Shown in pieces: positions 1 to 7,522 of a DNA stretch of 8,813 nucleotides. Each line of letters begins with the position of its first letter. Positions within the stretch are counted from its first letter, which is position 1. Position numbers and translations under genes: made by a program. The stretch spans positions 1 to 8,813 of the forward strand of contig DASQLD010000412.1 in NCBI GenBank assembly GCA_035630195.1, given 5' to 3'. This stretch comes from DASQDN01 sp035630195. Its GTDB lineage: Bacteria > Acidobacteriota > Terriglobia > Bryobacterales > Bryobacteraceae. The notes beneath the pieces were generated by a model. The model did not search any database. It saw only the letters and a list, made by a program, of their open reading frames with translations, and had not been told where the DNA came from.

Positions 1-1521
1 CGCGGTAAGCATTCCGGCGTTCACGATCTCCGGACTCGATCCCGGTCTCGGTGGCATGAAGGTCTTGGGCGCCTCGCGGCTAATGTCACGCACAGCCGGC
101 GCAAACGGACCGGCTTTAAACCCCGTGAACATTCCGACGAGTTGCGTCTCGATCTTCTGCAACGATTCGTTCAGTTCCGGTGTTAAGAGAGCGCGAACTT
201 CTTGAGGCGATGCGCCGATCTTCCTCCGGTTCTCGTCAACAATCGATCTCTGCTCGGGAGTTCGTTTCGCCTCATCGGTAGCAAACGCGTCTCGTACCAT
301 CGCGGGTAATTTCGTGAGCTTCTCATCCGAGATCTTCTTCTGATAAGGCCGCAGAATCGCCTCGAGCTGGTCACCGATCTCACGCAGCTTGGCGTGTCGC
401 ATATTCTCGCCAAGATCGTAGCCGCGAGCCGGATCGTACTGCAAAAATACGCGCGTTTTCTCGGCGGGAACGAAAATTGCCTGCATGCGATAGTAATCGC
501 GCTGCGGGATTGGATCGAACTTATGATCGTGGCATCGCGCACATCCCACCGTCAGACCCAAAAAGACAGAGCTGGTCGTATCCACATAATCGGTAAGGGT
601 CTCGATTCGATTGATGTCTTCCACCTTGTAGAGCATGTCCCGATTCGGCCCGACGGTGAAATACCCTGTGCCGCTCTGCGCGACGGGATCGTCGGGATAC
701 AGCTCATCCCCGGCAATCTGCTCTTTCACGAACCGGTCGTACGGCTTGTCTTGATTGAACGACTCGATCACATAATCGCGGTAACGCCAGGCATAAAGAA
801 GATAGGGATCCTGCTCAAACCCTGATGTATCGCCATACCGCACAAGATCGAGCCAATGCCGTCCCCACTTCTCCCCATAGCGAGGCGAAGCAAGCAGTTC
901 GTCAATGAGCTTCTCATACGCATCCGCCGACGTGTCTTGCAAGAATTGGTCGACGCGTTCAGCCGTTGGCGGAAGACCATGGAGATCGAGAAATGCCCGT
1001 CGAATCAGAACCCGCTTGCCGGCTTCCTTTGCAGGTTGCAGCTTCGCTTGCTGTAGCTTAGCCACGACAAAGGCATCGATAGGTGTCCGAATCTCAGCCG
1101 CCCGAATCGCAGGAACCTGTGGACGTTTCGGAGGCTGAAATGACCACCACGTCCCAGCCTTCGAAGCTGGAGCAACGGATACGCTAGCCGGCCATGCGGC
1201 GCCCTCATCCACCCATTTCGCCAATAAATCGATATCGGCATCGGACATCTTCTTGCCTGGTGGCATCGTCAGCTTGCCCGCATGACGAACCGCGTTCATC
1301 AGCAGGCTTCCCGAAGATTCACCCGGTTTGACCGCAGTCCCCCGAACGCCTCCCTTCAGAACAGCGTCACGTGTATCGAGCCGCAATCCTGACATAGCGA
1401 CGGCCCCGCTGTGGCACTGCGCACATTGTTGATGCAAAAGGTTTACAGCGCGTGTGGGAAGGTCTTGCCCCTTCGAGGCGACAACTAATAAAACGGTGAA
1501 AAGGGTGAGGCGAGACAGCAT
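1..1521 (-). CDS. PSCyt1/DUF1549 cytochrome c-like secreted protein (PSD1 type), C-terminus cut by window edge
   Basis: The reading frame stays open for 507 codons from the ATG at 1521 to base 1; the rest lies outside the window. Residues 1-20 look like a signal peptide (positive start, then LTLFTVLLVVAS). A haem-binding CAQCH motif at 33-37, followed by LTMPPGKKM at 84-92 with a possible axial Met86, marks a planctomycete cytochrome c (PSCyt1) domain. DUF1549 follows at about 125-350, with the landmark strings RRAFLDLHGLPPT, RYGEKWGRHWLDL and a second CxxCH, CARCHDHKFDP, starting at 327. Residues 368-465 are charged and probably helical. The family normally continues into a C-terminal DUF1553, which should lie just left of the window. 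A GGTGAG ribosome site (1527-1532) sits 5 nt before the start. Proteins of this family are abundant in Planctomycetes and Solibacteres; their biochemical activity is not established. It is probably periplasmic. It lies 27 bp after the SulP gene on the same strand. Confidence 0.9.
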   Translation of the reverse strand, partial: MLSRLTLFTVLLVVASKGQDLPTRAVNLLHQQCAQCHSGAVAMSGLRLDTRDAVLKGGVRGTAVKPGESSGSLLMNAVRHAGKLTMPPGKKMSDADIDLLAKWVDEGAAWPASVSVAPASKAGTWWSFQPPKRPQVPAIRAAEIRTPIDAFVVAKLQQAKLQPAKEAGKRVLIRRAFLDLHGLPPTAERVDQFLQDTSADAYEKLIDELLASPRYGEKWGRHWLDLVRYGDTSGFEQDPYLLYAWRYRDYVIESFNQDKPYDRFVKEQIAGDELYPDDPVAQSGTGYFTVGPNRDMLYKVEDINRIETLTDYVDTTSSVFLGLTVGCARCHDHKFDPIPQRDYYRMQAIFVPAEKTRVFLQYDPARGYDLGENMRHAKLREIGDQLEAILRPYQKKISDEKLTKLPAMVRDAFATDEAKRTPEQRSIVDENRRKIGASPQEVRALLTPELNESLQKIETQLVGMFTGFKAGPFAPAVRDISREAPKTFMPPRPGSSPEIVNAGMLTA

Positions 1522-1548
1522 CGTGTCTCACCCAGTGTATCGAAAAAT

Positions 1549-2811
1549 CTACTCCCGTACCGTCTGCAATTGGAGCGGAGGAGACAGTTTGGCGTACATC
1601 CAGTGCAGTACATAGACCAGGCATCCGGCCGAAACTGCTGCCAGCGCATTCACCACTAGAACCGCAATCGCCGTCGCCAGAAAGGCCACCGCATCCACGC
1701 GCCGCATGTGAGGCAACCTCTTCCACGTGCTCCAGTCGAGCAGGCACAAACCGCTAAACACCACCACGCCCGCAAGCGCCGTGAGCGGAATCTGAGCAAT
1801 CAAATCGTTTCCCGCGCTCAGGAAAAACACGATCGCCGCCGCATGAAAAAGAATGGAGAGCCGCGTCGTACCGCCGCATCGCAAATTCGCCAGACTACGG
1901 GCAGGGATCCCGACACTCAACGGCGCGCCAAACATTCCAGCACACAAGTTGGCGATACTGTACGCTCCAAGCTCCGTATCGGCATCGGCCGCCTTCAATT
2001 GCTGATGCCGTCCCCGAAAGTGCTCTACCACACGCGAAGTAATCAGCAAATTTACCGAGGTAACAACAGCCAAGCCGAATCCGGCCGGTAGTACGCGATA
2101 GACATCCGAAGGCGTCCATGCAAAGCCGGCAAAAGGAGGCAGCTCAAGCGCTAGCGCTCCGACAACCGCTTCTCTGACGCCGGTGACCTGCGCCGCAGCG
2201 ACGGCAACAGCGATTCCAATCAAAGGCGCTGGCGCTTTCGACGACCACTTGGCAGCGGCCATCGACCCAACAACGGCGAGCAATCCGATCATCATTGGTC
2301 CCGGCTGAATTGCGTCCAGCGATCCCAACCAGCCAACAAACAACGCGACCATGTTGCTGGATGTCGCGCTAGTAGGAGGAGCTACGCCCGTGATCGTGTT
2401 CAACTGCGAGATCACCATCATCGCTCCAATGCCGCAGGAGAACCCGGAAACAACGGCATGAGGGACTTTCGATAGATGCCGTCCCAGCTTCAGCACACAG
2501 AACATCATCATGAAGACGGCAGACACCATCGTCACTTTTGCCGCTCCACCGATACCTTGCTCCTTCACGGCAAGAGCAACAAATGGCACAGTCGCGCTAG
2601 CAGTTCCACCGATCAGTACCGGATTTCTTCCCAAAAGCGCTGTCGCCGGAGCAGTGATAATCGACGTGAACAACCCGAGCACTGGAGGTAATCCCATAAG
2701 CGAAGCCATCGCCAAGCCATAGGGAATCGCGATCAGAGCCGCGATCACACCACCGCTAATGTCGCCCGAGAGCGCACTCCAGCCATACTTCCATTTGATT
2801 TTCGTAATCAT
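1549..2811 (-). CDS. SulP-family anion transporter without STAS domain
   Basis: A 420-residue polytopic inner-membrane protein. The N-terminal segment AIPYGLAMASLMGLPPVLG (about 28-46), followed by LLGRNPVLIGGTASATVPF, matches the SulP (SLC26-like) transport-domain signature. ELGAYSIANLCAGMFGAPL, near 280, and the downstream ARSLANLRCGGTTRLS correspond to the conserved second-repeat motif. Hydrophobic segments fill the protein up to about residue 405. SulP proteins move sulfate, bicarbonate, dicarboxylates or other anions, usually as symporters or exchangers; the substrate cannot be assigned here. Most family members are 550 residues or longer and end in a cytoplasmic STAS domain. This one stops about 15 residues after the last hydrophobic segment, and the next gene begins 27 bp later, so no STAS remnant fits. 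The ATG at 2811 has only a GGAG 11 nt upstream (2823-2826), which lies inside a predicted hairpin. It is probably cotranscribed with the aminotransferase gene upstream and the cytochrome-like gene downstream. Confidence 0.9.
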   Translation of the reverse strand: MITKIKWKYGWSALSGDISGGVIAALIAIPYGLAMASLMGLPPVLGLFTSIITAPATALLGRNPVLIGGTASATVPFVALAVKEQGIGGAAKVTMVSAVFMMMFCVLKLGRHLSKVPHAVVSGFSCGIGAMMVISQLNTITGVAPPTSATSSNMVALFVGWLGSLDAIQPGPMMIGLLAVVGSMAAAKWSSKAPAPLIGIAVAVAAAQVTGVREAVVGALALELPPFAGFAWTPSDVYRVLPAGFGLAVVTSVNLLITSRVVEHFRGRHQQLKAADADTELGAYSIANLCAGMFGAPLSVGIPARSLANLRCGGTTRLSILFHAAAIVFFLSAGNDLIAQIPLTALAGVVVFSGLCLLDWSTWKRLPHMRRVDAVAFLATAIAVLVVNALAAVSAGCLVYVLHWMYAKLSPPLQLQTVRE

Positions 2812-2818
2812 GAGGATT

Positions 2819-2868
2819 ACCGCTCCGCCTGATCTCGGCTAAGCCGAGCCGCGACCAAACGGAGCGGT
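2819..2868 (-). promoter_or_regulatory. Nested hairpin in aminotransferase-sulP spacer, burying the sulP ribosome site
   Basis: The arms 2819-2827 (ACCGCTCCG) and 2860-2868 (CGGAGCGGT) are perfect 9-bp complements. Between them lies a second perfect stem, 2834-2839 with 2843-2848 (CTCGGC/GCCGAG), with a 3-nt loop. In the minus-strand transcript the downstream arm contains GGAG (2823-2826), the only Shine-Dalgarno-like sequence before the sulP ATG, and the stem ends 7 nt before that ATG. Folding would therefore hide the site, suggesting weak or controlled translation of SulP relative to the upstream genes. Read on the plus strand, the same structure is followed by T5 (2868-2872) and resembles an intrinsic terminator, but no plus-strand gene precedes it. 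On the minus strand no T-tract follows, so simple termination there is unlikely. The pairing is seen directly; the regulatory role is inferred. Confidence 0.5.
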
Positions 2869-2881
2869 TTTTGACAGTTCC

Positions 2882-4027
2882 TTAAGCCATGACTTTCAGG
2901 AAGGCAGTCTTGAACTTCTCCATCTCGTCTTTGGTTCCGATAGAAACACGCACATGCGTCGGCCATGTCGCCCACACTCGGCCGATGTAGACCTTATGTT
3001 CTGCCATGGCTTTGATCACTTCCTGGCCCGGCCGTTTCACATCGACCATGAACTTGTTGCTCTCAGATGGCACAAACGAGAATTTGTTCTTATCGAGAAA
3101 CGCAAATACATCCTCTCGAACATCCCCAATGATCTTGCGCCGCTCGGGCACCAGCGATTTCGACTTCAAGCTCGCATGGGCGCCGACCATACCGGTGAGC
3201 GGTAAAGCGCCAGCGCCAAACGCCCGAAGCTTTTCAATCAGGTCAGGACGACCCATTGCCGCGCCTGCTCGCAATCCGGCCATGCCATAGAGTTTTGAGA
3301 ACGTGCGCAGGATGATGACATCTTTGTCCTGAGCGATGAGATAGGATCCCTTCTCAGCGGTCTGCGACAAGTGAATGTATGCCTCGTCCAAAAGCAGAAT
3401 GCTTCCCGCCGGCTTATTTGCCGCCAGCCACTCGATGTCTTCTTTCGGCGTCACCGTCCCAGTTGGATTATTAGGATTGCAAACGTAGATGACACCGGCG
3501 TTTGGATCAGCAGCAGCCATTTTTTTCACGTCGTGCTTGTAGTCCGCAGTCAGAGGAACGCGAATCACATTCGCCTTCACAAACTGTGCCGCGCGCTGAC
3601 CTGCTTCATACCCAGGGTCCGACATCACAAAGCTTTTTGTCGGCGACGTATACGCCAAAACAGCTCGATGAAGCGGATCGCTCGACCCGCCGAACGGCAT
3701 TACATAGCTCGCCTTCAATCCTTCCTGCTCTGCAAGCGTCGCAGCGAAATTGAAGGTTTCCTCATACATGTAGCGACCGCCCTTCGCGACGACGCTGTGA
3801 ATCGCTTCCGCCGCCTCCTTACAAGGACCGAGCGGGTTCTCATTCGCATTGATCTTCACCGCGTCGGGCGGTAGAGGTCCGATCATGGAAAGCTGCGCCA
3901 GAGCCGCTTCGTTATAAAACGGAAGCGCCGCCCCGGCTGCCAGAAGTGAGCTGATTCTCCCAAAGCTCCTGCGGGTGAATCCTCTATCCAAAAGTTCCTG
4001 CTTCGTCTCTTTAGAGATCATCTGCAT
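2882..4027 (-). CDS. Tat-exported HisC-like PLP-dependent aminotransferase (class I/II fold)
   Basis: A 381-residue protein with a twin-arginine leader: TRRSFGR at 18-24, a hydrophobic stretch SSLLAAGAALPF, then a probable cleavage near AALAQ (41-45). The mature part is a fold-type I aminotransferase. NANENPLGP at 60-68 is the HisC/CobD-like substrate-side motif. GGSSD (113-117) lies in the cofactor phosphate-binding region. NPNNPTG (184-190) and DEAY (214-217) contact PLP, FSKLYGMAGLR supplies the Schiff-base lysine K245, and R360 in HVRVSIGT is the expected carboxylate-binding arginine. All catalytic landmarks are intact. The tyrosine/double-arginine phosphate-binding stretch that precedes NANE in E. 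coli HisC is not visible here, so histidinol phosphate may not be the substrate. The ATG at 4027 is chosen over the ATG two codons later because GGGGAG (4035-4040) sits 7 nt upstream. That site overlaps the receptor stop codon, indicating translational coupling. Predicted location: periplasm, probably folded with PLP before export. Confidence 0.92.
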   Translation of the reverse strand: MQMISKETKQELLDRGFTRRSFGRISSLLAAGAALPFYNEAALAQLSMIGPLPPDAVKINANENPLGPCKEAAEAIHSVVAKGGRYMYEETFNFAATLAEQEGLKASYVMPFGGSSDPLHRAVLAYTSPTKSFVMSDPGYEAGQRAAQFVKANVIRVPLTADYKHDVKKMAAADPNAGVIYVCNPNNPTGTVTPKEDIEWLAANKPAGSILLLDEAYIHLSQTAEKGSYLIAQDKDVIILRTFSKLYGMAGLRAGAAMGRPDLIEKLRAFGAGALPLTGMVGAHASLKSKSLVPERRKIIGDVREDVFAFLDKNKFSFVPSESNKFMVDVKRPGQEVIKAMAEHKVYIGRVWATWPTHVRVSIGTKDEMEKFKTAFLKVMA

Positions 4028-4034
4028 CGTTCTT

Positions 4035-4040
4035 CTCCCC
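4035..4040 (-). promoter_or_regulatory. Ribosome binding site of the aminotransferase, overlapping the receptor stop codon
   Basis: On the minus strand GGGGAG begins with the last base of the receptor's TAG stop (4040-4042) and ends 7 nt before the aminotransferase ATG. This strong site decides the first of two nearby in-frame ATGs as start, and lets ribosomes finishing the receptor re-initiate at once on the aminotransferase. Confidence 0.75.
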
Positions 4041-7000
4041 TAGAAATAAAAGCGGACGCCGAGCTGTAAGTAGCGCGGGAAGTTGGCTTGACGAGTAATC
4101 TTTCCGAAGTTCGCGTTTGCCAGGTTTGTTTCCGGCCCATTGAAGATGGGCGTGTTGAAAGCATTCATCGCCTCAGCCCGGAACTGAGCGCGAAATTGCT
4201 CCGTGATAGAAAAGGTCTTGAACATCGACAGATCCCAGTTCGCTTGACCTGGGCCGCGGTAATCGATCGTGCGGCTTAGATTGCCAAACGTGAACTGCGG
4301 AGCCTGAGAGAAGGCGTCTCGGTTGATGTAGCCATCCATCCGCGCCTGAACACTCCCCTCGACTACCGGCGACACACCGGTCGCATTCGGACGCTGCACA
4401 CCCATACCCAGCGCCGAGTTCAGATTCTGCTGCACGATGGCCAGCGGGAAGCCGCTCTGGAACGAAGACACCGCATTGATCTGCCATCCACCGACGGCGA
4501 GATCCAACATCTTGTTGCTCGACAGCATCGCCTTACCACGTCCGAATGGCAGTTCGTACGTTACCGAGCTAACCCAGCGGTGCGGCACATCGACAATCGC
4601 TAATCCGTATTCCGCGTCAAGATCATAGGCGTTCTGCGGAGCGGTCGCAGGTATGGTCGTGAACGTGTTTCCCGAACCGAAGCTAGCGTCGAAGTTCTTC
4701 GAGAACGTCCATGTCGTAAGGAACGTGAGTCCTGCAGAGAATCGTTTCTGCGCCTTGATCGCGAACGAGTCATAGCGAGCGTGGTTGGAATCGTAGTAGA
4801 TAGCGTTCACGTTCCCGAACTGAGGATAGGGCCGCATCAATTGGTTCCGCGCCACGGTGCTCGATCCAATCGCGAACACACCACCCTTACCGAAGAAAGG
4901 ATTGCTCACTGCCTGCAGAAGCGAACTCCCCATGCTCAAATACTGAGGATCAAGCTGGTTTAAGTTCACAGTTGTTCCGGCAGTGGAGCCCGGCGCAAGG
5001 TTGTCACTGCGTGATCCGACATATCCGAAAGCCAGCGCGATCCCGAGCGGCAATTCCCTCTGTATGTCGAAGGAGAACTGCTGAACCCTGCCTGCCTTCG
5101 CGTCCTGATAGTAGAAGTCGATGGGCCGCCCGATGCCGGCTAGCGCCCCTGCGCTGTTACCGGCAGGAGCCAGCAGACCCGACGGGAAGGGATTCGTCAG
5201 ACTCCCTGCCGGCGTCAGATTCCCGTCATTACTGGCGACATACTCCGAGACTTGCGTGTATCCAAGCGGGTTGAACAAGTCATAGCGAGCGGGCGCATAG
5301 AACAACCCATAACCACCTCGCAATGTTGTTTTGTCATTCAGCCTGTATGCAGCCCCGATACGAGGCGCGAACCGCTTGTTCCCAAGGTTGCAGCATTTCG
5401 TGGGATATCCATTGACGCCCGCATACATCAATACGCCTTTCGTGTCGACGCCGGCAGCAGCGCCTATCGGGTTCACCGCCGTCGCATCGAAGCCGCTGAT
5501 GAAATTGTCATTTCGCTCGCCGAGTCCCGTCTCGTACTCGTATCGCAGTCCAAGATTCAACGTAAGCCGGCTGCTTACACGAAAATCATCATGAACGTAG
5601 CCCGAGTAGTATCGAACATACTGCGCAAGCTTCGTCGACACCTGCGCTTCGCCCTTCCATGGATAGCCTAGAAGCAAACTCGCCAAGTCGCTTCCCGACC
5701 CATCCCTGGCGAGTGGATTTCTCCGTGTGAATGTATCGTCGAACTCAAATCGTCCTGCTGCGCTGCCAAGGTTGAAGCCGTCAACGTTGATCACCCGATA
5801 ATCGAACCCTGCCTTCAAGCTGTGGCGCCCCATGAACTTCGAGACGCTGACAAGAAAGTTCTTCGAGTGATACACCGTCTGCGACGTATCGCCTGACCCA
5901 AGCGCGCTATTGCCTGCGCGCGCGAAATTCTGCATCTCAATACGAGGGAACTTCAACTGTTGAAGACTTGCGACGTACGACGGCGAGAACCCGAGTTGTG
6001 CAGGGCTGAACGCCTCACTCACCGCTGTCACCTGATTCGGGAAGCGATTGAAGCCATAGCGGATGCTGAGAACTGTGGTCGCGTTCGGTGTTAGGATATT
6101 GTTCCACTGCGTCGCATCCACCTTGCGATACAGCATGTTTCCACCGGGCGTCGCAATCGACCCGAACCAGTGTTGGTTCGGCTCAATCGACCCGTAGTGA
6201 AGATAGGAAAAACTCGACCGGAACCAGGGCGCGAACTCATGATCGAACTTACCGGTCAACTGATCTGCTCGGTCGCCGAGAATGGTCGAAGCCGTGTAGT
6301 TACTCTGCCCGTGAAATGTTGCTGCGCGTTGCGGCGCAGGGAAGTACGAAGCGATGGCCGCGCCGATCGGATTGATGCGGCTTCCTGGAATCACACCACC
6401 CGCGAAAGCATCGCGCACGTAACCCCCGGCGCCATTCGACCGTGTCGACAACGGGTCAAAGATTTCGAGCGGCGCTCCAGTCGCCGTGCGTGACTGAGAG
6501 AAATCTCCCGCGCGTTCGAGAGCAGTAGGAACCGGAAAATCCGCCGCATCCGCCGACCGTTGTCTATAGGCCTCACCGCCCAGGAAGAAGAAAGTCTTAT
6601 TCGTGCCGTTATAAAGCTTCGGAATACGCACAGGTCCACCGAACGATCCACCGTAGTTGCGAAACGGCGTGTCCGGCTTCAACCCTTGGTTCGCCGCGCT
6701 GCGATTGAAGAAGAACGGATTCGCCAGCCACTCGGGCTGCCGCATGTATCCGAAGGCGCTCCCATGCAGAGCATTACTGCCAGACTTGAGGTACGTATTG
6801 AAAACACCGCCGCCGGTGCGCCCCATTTCGGCGTCATATGTATTGGCCTGGATCTTCACTTCCTGAACGCTTTCGATCGTGGGAATAATCACCGCGCGAT
6901 TCTGAAAATCCGTAATCGGCACGCCATCGAGTAAATAGTTGTTGCCGCGCACGGGGCCGCCCGCGATGCTGATCTGCGAGGATCCGCTTTGATCTTGCAT

Positions 7001-7522
7001 GCGATTGAATCGCGGATCTCCCGCCGGCACGACGTTCTGCGCAATCTTCGACATCATGAACGGATTGCGTCCCAAGTTAGGAAGATCGACGAGCTTCTGC
7101 CGGTCAACCACTTGTCCCGTCGATGCATTGGAGGAATCGATAATCGGAGCTTCTTCGGTCACCTGCACGCTCTGACTCACCTCGCCCAACTCCATCTTCA
7201 AATCGAGGGTGAGAAACTGCTGCGTCGCAACGATCACTCCGCTTTGCTCGAGTCTTTTGAAGCCGGCTGACTCTACCGACACTTTGTAAGTGCTGGGATT
7301 CACCGCTGTGAAGTTGTATTCACCAATGGCATTGGTAAGCGTGGCGCGAGATGTGCCGGTCGCCTGATCCACCAGCGCGACTTTAGCGTCTGGAATGGAG
7401 GCCCCGGCCGTATCCGTGATGCTTCCCCGCAATCCACCCTGGAACGACTGCCCCCAAGCCGCGGATGTTGCGATGAACAAAAGCGGACACACTCCCGCTG
7501 TGCGAGCTAACCGAAATTTCAT
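4040..7522 (-). CDS. Oar-like TonB-dependent outer-membrane receptor with N-terminal carboxypeptidase-regulatory domain
   Basis: A 1160-residue protein. Residues 1-24 form a signal peptide, with likely cleavage after AAWG. Residues 29-110 form a CarboxypepD_reg-type beta-sandwich (GSITDTAGASIPDAKV, then GEYNFTAVNPSTYKVSVESAGF). A plug domain covers about 118-250, including GGPVRGNNYLLDGVPITDF (188-206) and SVQEVKIQANTYDAEMGRTGGG. The remainder is a long beta-barrel with recurring YGLFYAP/PRIGAAYRL-type strands, ending in an aromatic terminal strand (LQLGVRFYF) as expected for assembly by the BAM machinery. The architecture matches the Oar-like receptors expanded in Acidobacteriota, which are thought to import or bind large ligands such as peptides or glycans using TonB energy. 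No clear TonB box was recognised and the ligand is unknown. The ATG at 7522 is supported by AGGAG (7529-7533) 6 nt upstream. It is the first gene of the four-gene minus-strand cluster, 12 bp from the aminotransferase start. Confidence 0.95.
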   Translation of the reverse strand: MKFRLARTAGVCPLLFIATSAAWGQSFQGGLRGSITDTAGASIPDAKVALVDQATGTSRATLTNAIGEYNFTAVNPSTYKVSVESAGFKRLEQSGVIVATQQFLTLDLKMELGEVSQSVQVTEEAPIIDSSNASTGQVVDRQKLVDLPNLGRNPFMMSKIAQNVVPAGDPRFNRMQDQSGSSQISIAGGPVRGNNYLLDGVPITDFQNRAVIIPTIESVQEVKIQANTYDAEMGRTGGGVFNTYLKSGSNALHGSAFGYMRQPEWLANPFFFNRSAANQGLKPDTPFRNYGGSFGGPVRIPKLYNGTNKTFFFLGGEAYRQRSADAADFPVPTALERAGDFSQSRTATGAPLEIFDPLSTRSNGAGGYVRDAFAGGVIPGSRINPIGAAIASYFPAPQRAATFHGQSNYTASTILGDRADQLTGKFDHEFAPWFRSSFSYLHYGSIEPNQHWFGSIATPGGNMLYRKVDATQWNNILTPNATTVLSIRYGFNRFPNQVTAVSEAFSPAQLGFSPSYVASLQQLKFPRIEMQNFARAGNSALGSGDTSQTVYHSKNFLVSVSKFMGRHSLKAGFDYRVINVDGFNLGSAAGRFEFDDTFTRRNPLARDGSGSDLASLLLGYPWKGEAQVSTKLAQYVRYYSGYVHDDFRVSSRLTLNLGLRYEYETGLGERNDNFISGFDATAVNPIGAAAGVDTKGVLMYAGVNGYPTKCCNLGNKRFAPRIGAAYRLNDKTTLRGGYGLFYAPARYDLFNPLGYTQVSEYVASNDGNLTPAGSLTNPFPSGLLAPAGNSAGALAGIGRPIDFYYQDAKAGRVQQFSFDIQRELPLGIALAFGYVGSRSDNLAPGSTAGTTVNLNQLDPQYLSMGSSLLQAVSNPFFGKGGVFAIGSSTVARNQLMRPYPQFGNVNAIYYDSNHARYDSFAIKAQKRFSAGLTFLTTWTFSKNFDASFGSGNTFTTIPATAPQNAYDLDAEYGLAIVDVPHRWVSSVTYELPFGRGKAMLSSNKMLDLAVGGWQINAVSSFQSGFPLAIVQQNLNSALGMGVQRPNATGVSPVVEGSVQARMDGYINRDAFSQAPQFTFGNLSRTIDYRGPGQANWDLSMFKTFSITEQFRAQFRAEAMNAFNTPIFNGPETNLANANFGKITRQANFPRYLQLGVRFYF

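Noticed and set aside
394..825. Plus-strand open frame of 143 codons
   Set aside because: It lies entirely antisense to the DUF1549 coding region, has no recognisable domain, and the minus-strand frame explains the sequence with clear motifs.
1367..1747. Minus-strand frame bridging the end of sulP and the start of the cytochrome gene, considered as a frameshifted STAS domain
   Set aside because: The translation has no STAS-like pattern, and both flanking genes have intact frames with a normal stop, ribosome site and start.
2819..2872. Intrinsic terminator ending the receptor-aminotransferase transcript
   Set aside because: The T-tract follows the stem only on the plus strand. In the direction of the surrounding genes the stem is followed by AATCCTC, so classical termination is not supported.
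3371..3874. Plus-strand open frame of 167 codons
   Set aside because: Antisense to the aminotransferase core, including NPNNPTG and DEAY; the translation is Arg/His-rich and low in recognisable structure, typical of a shadow frame.
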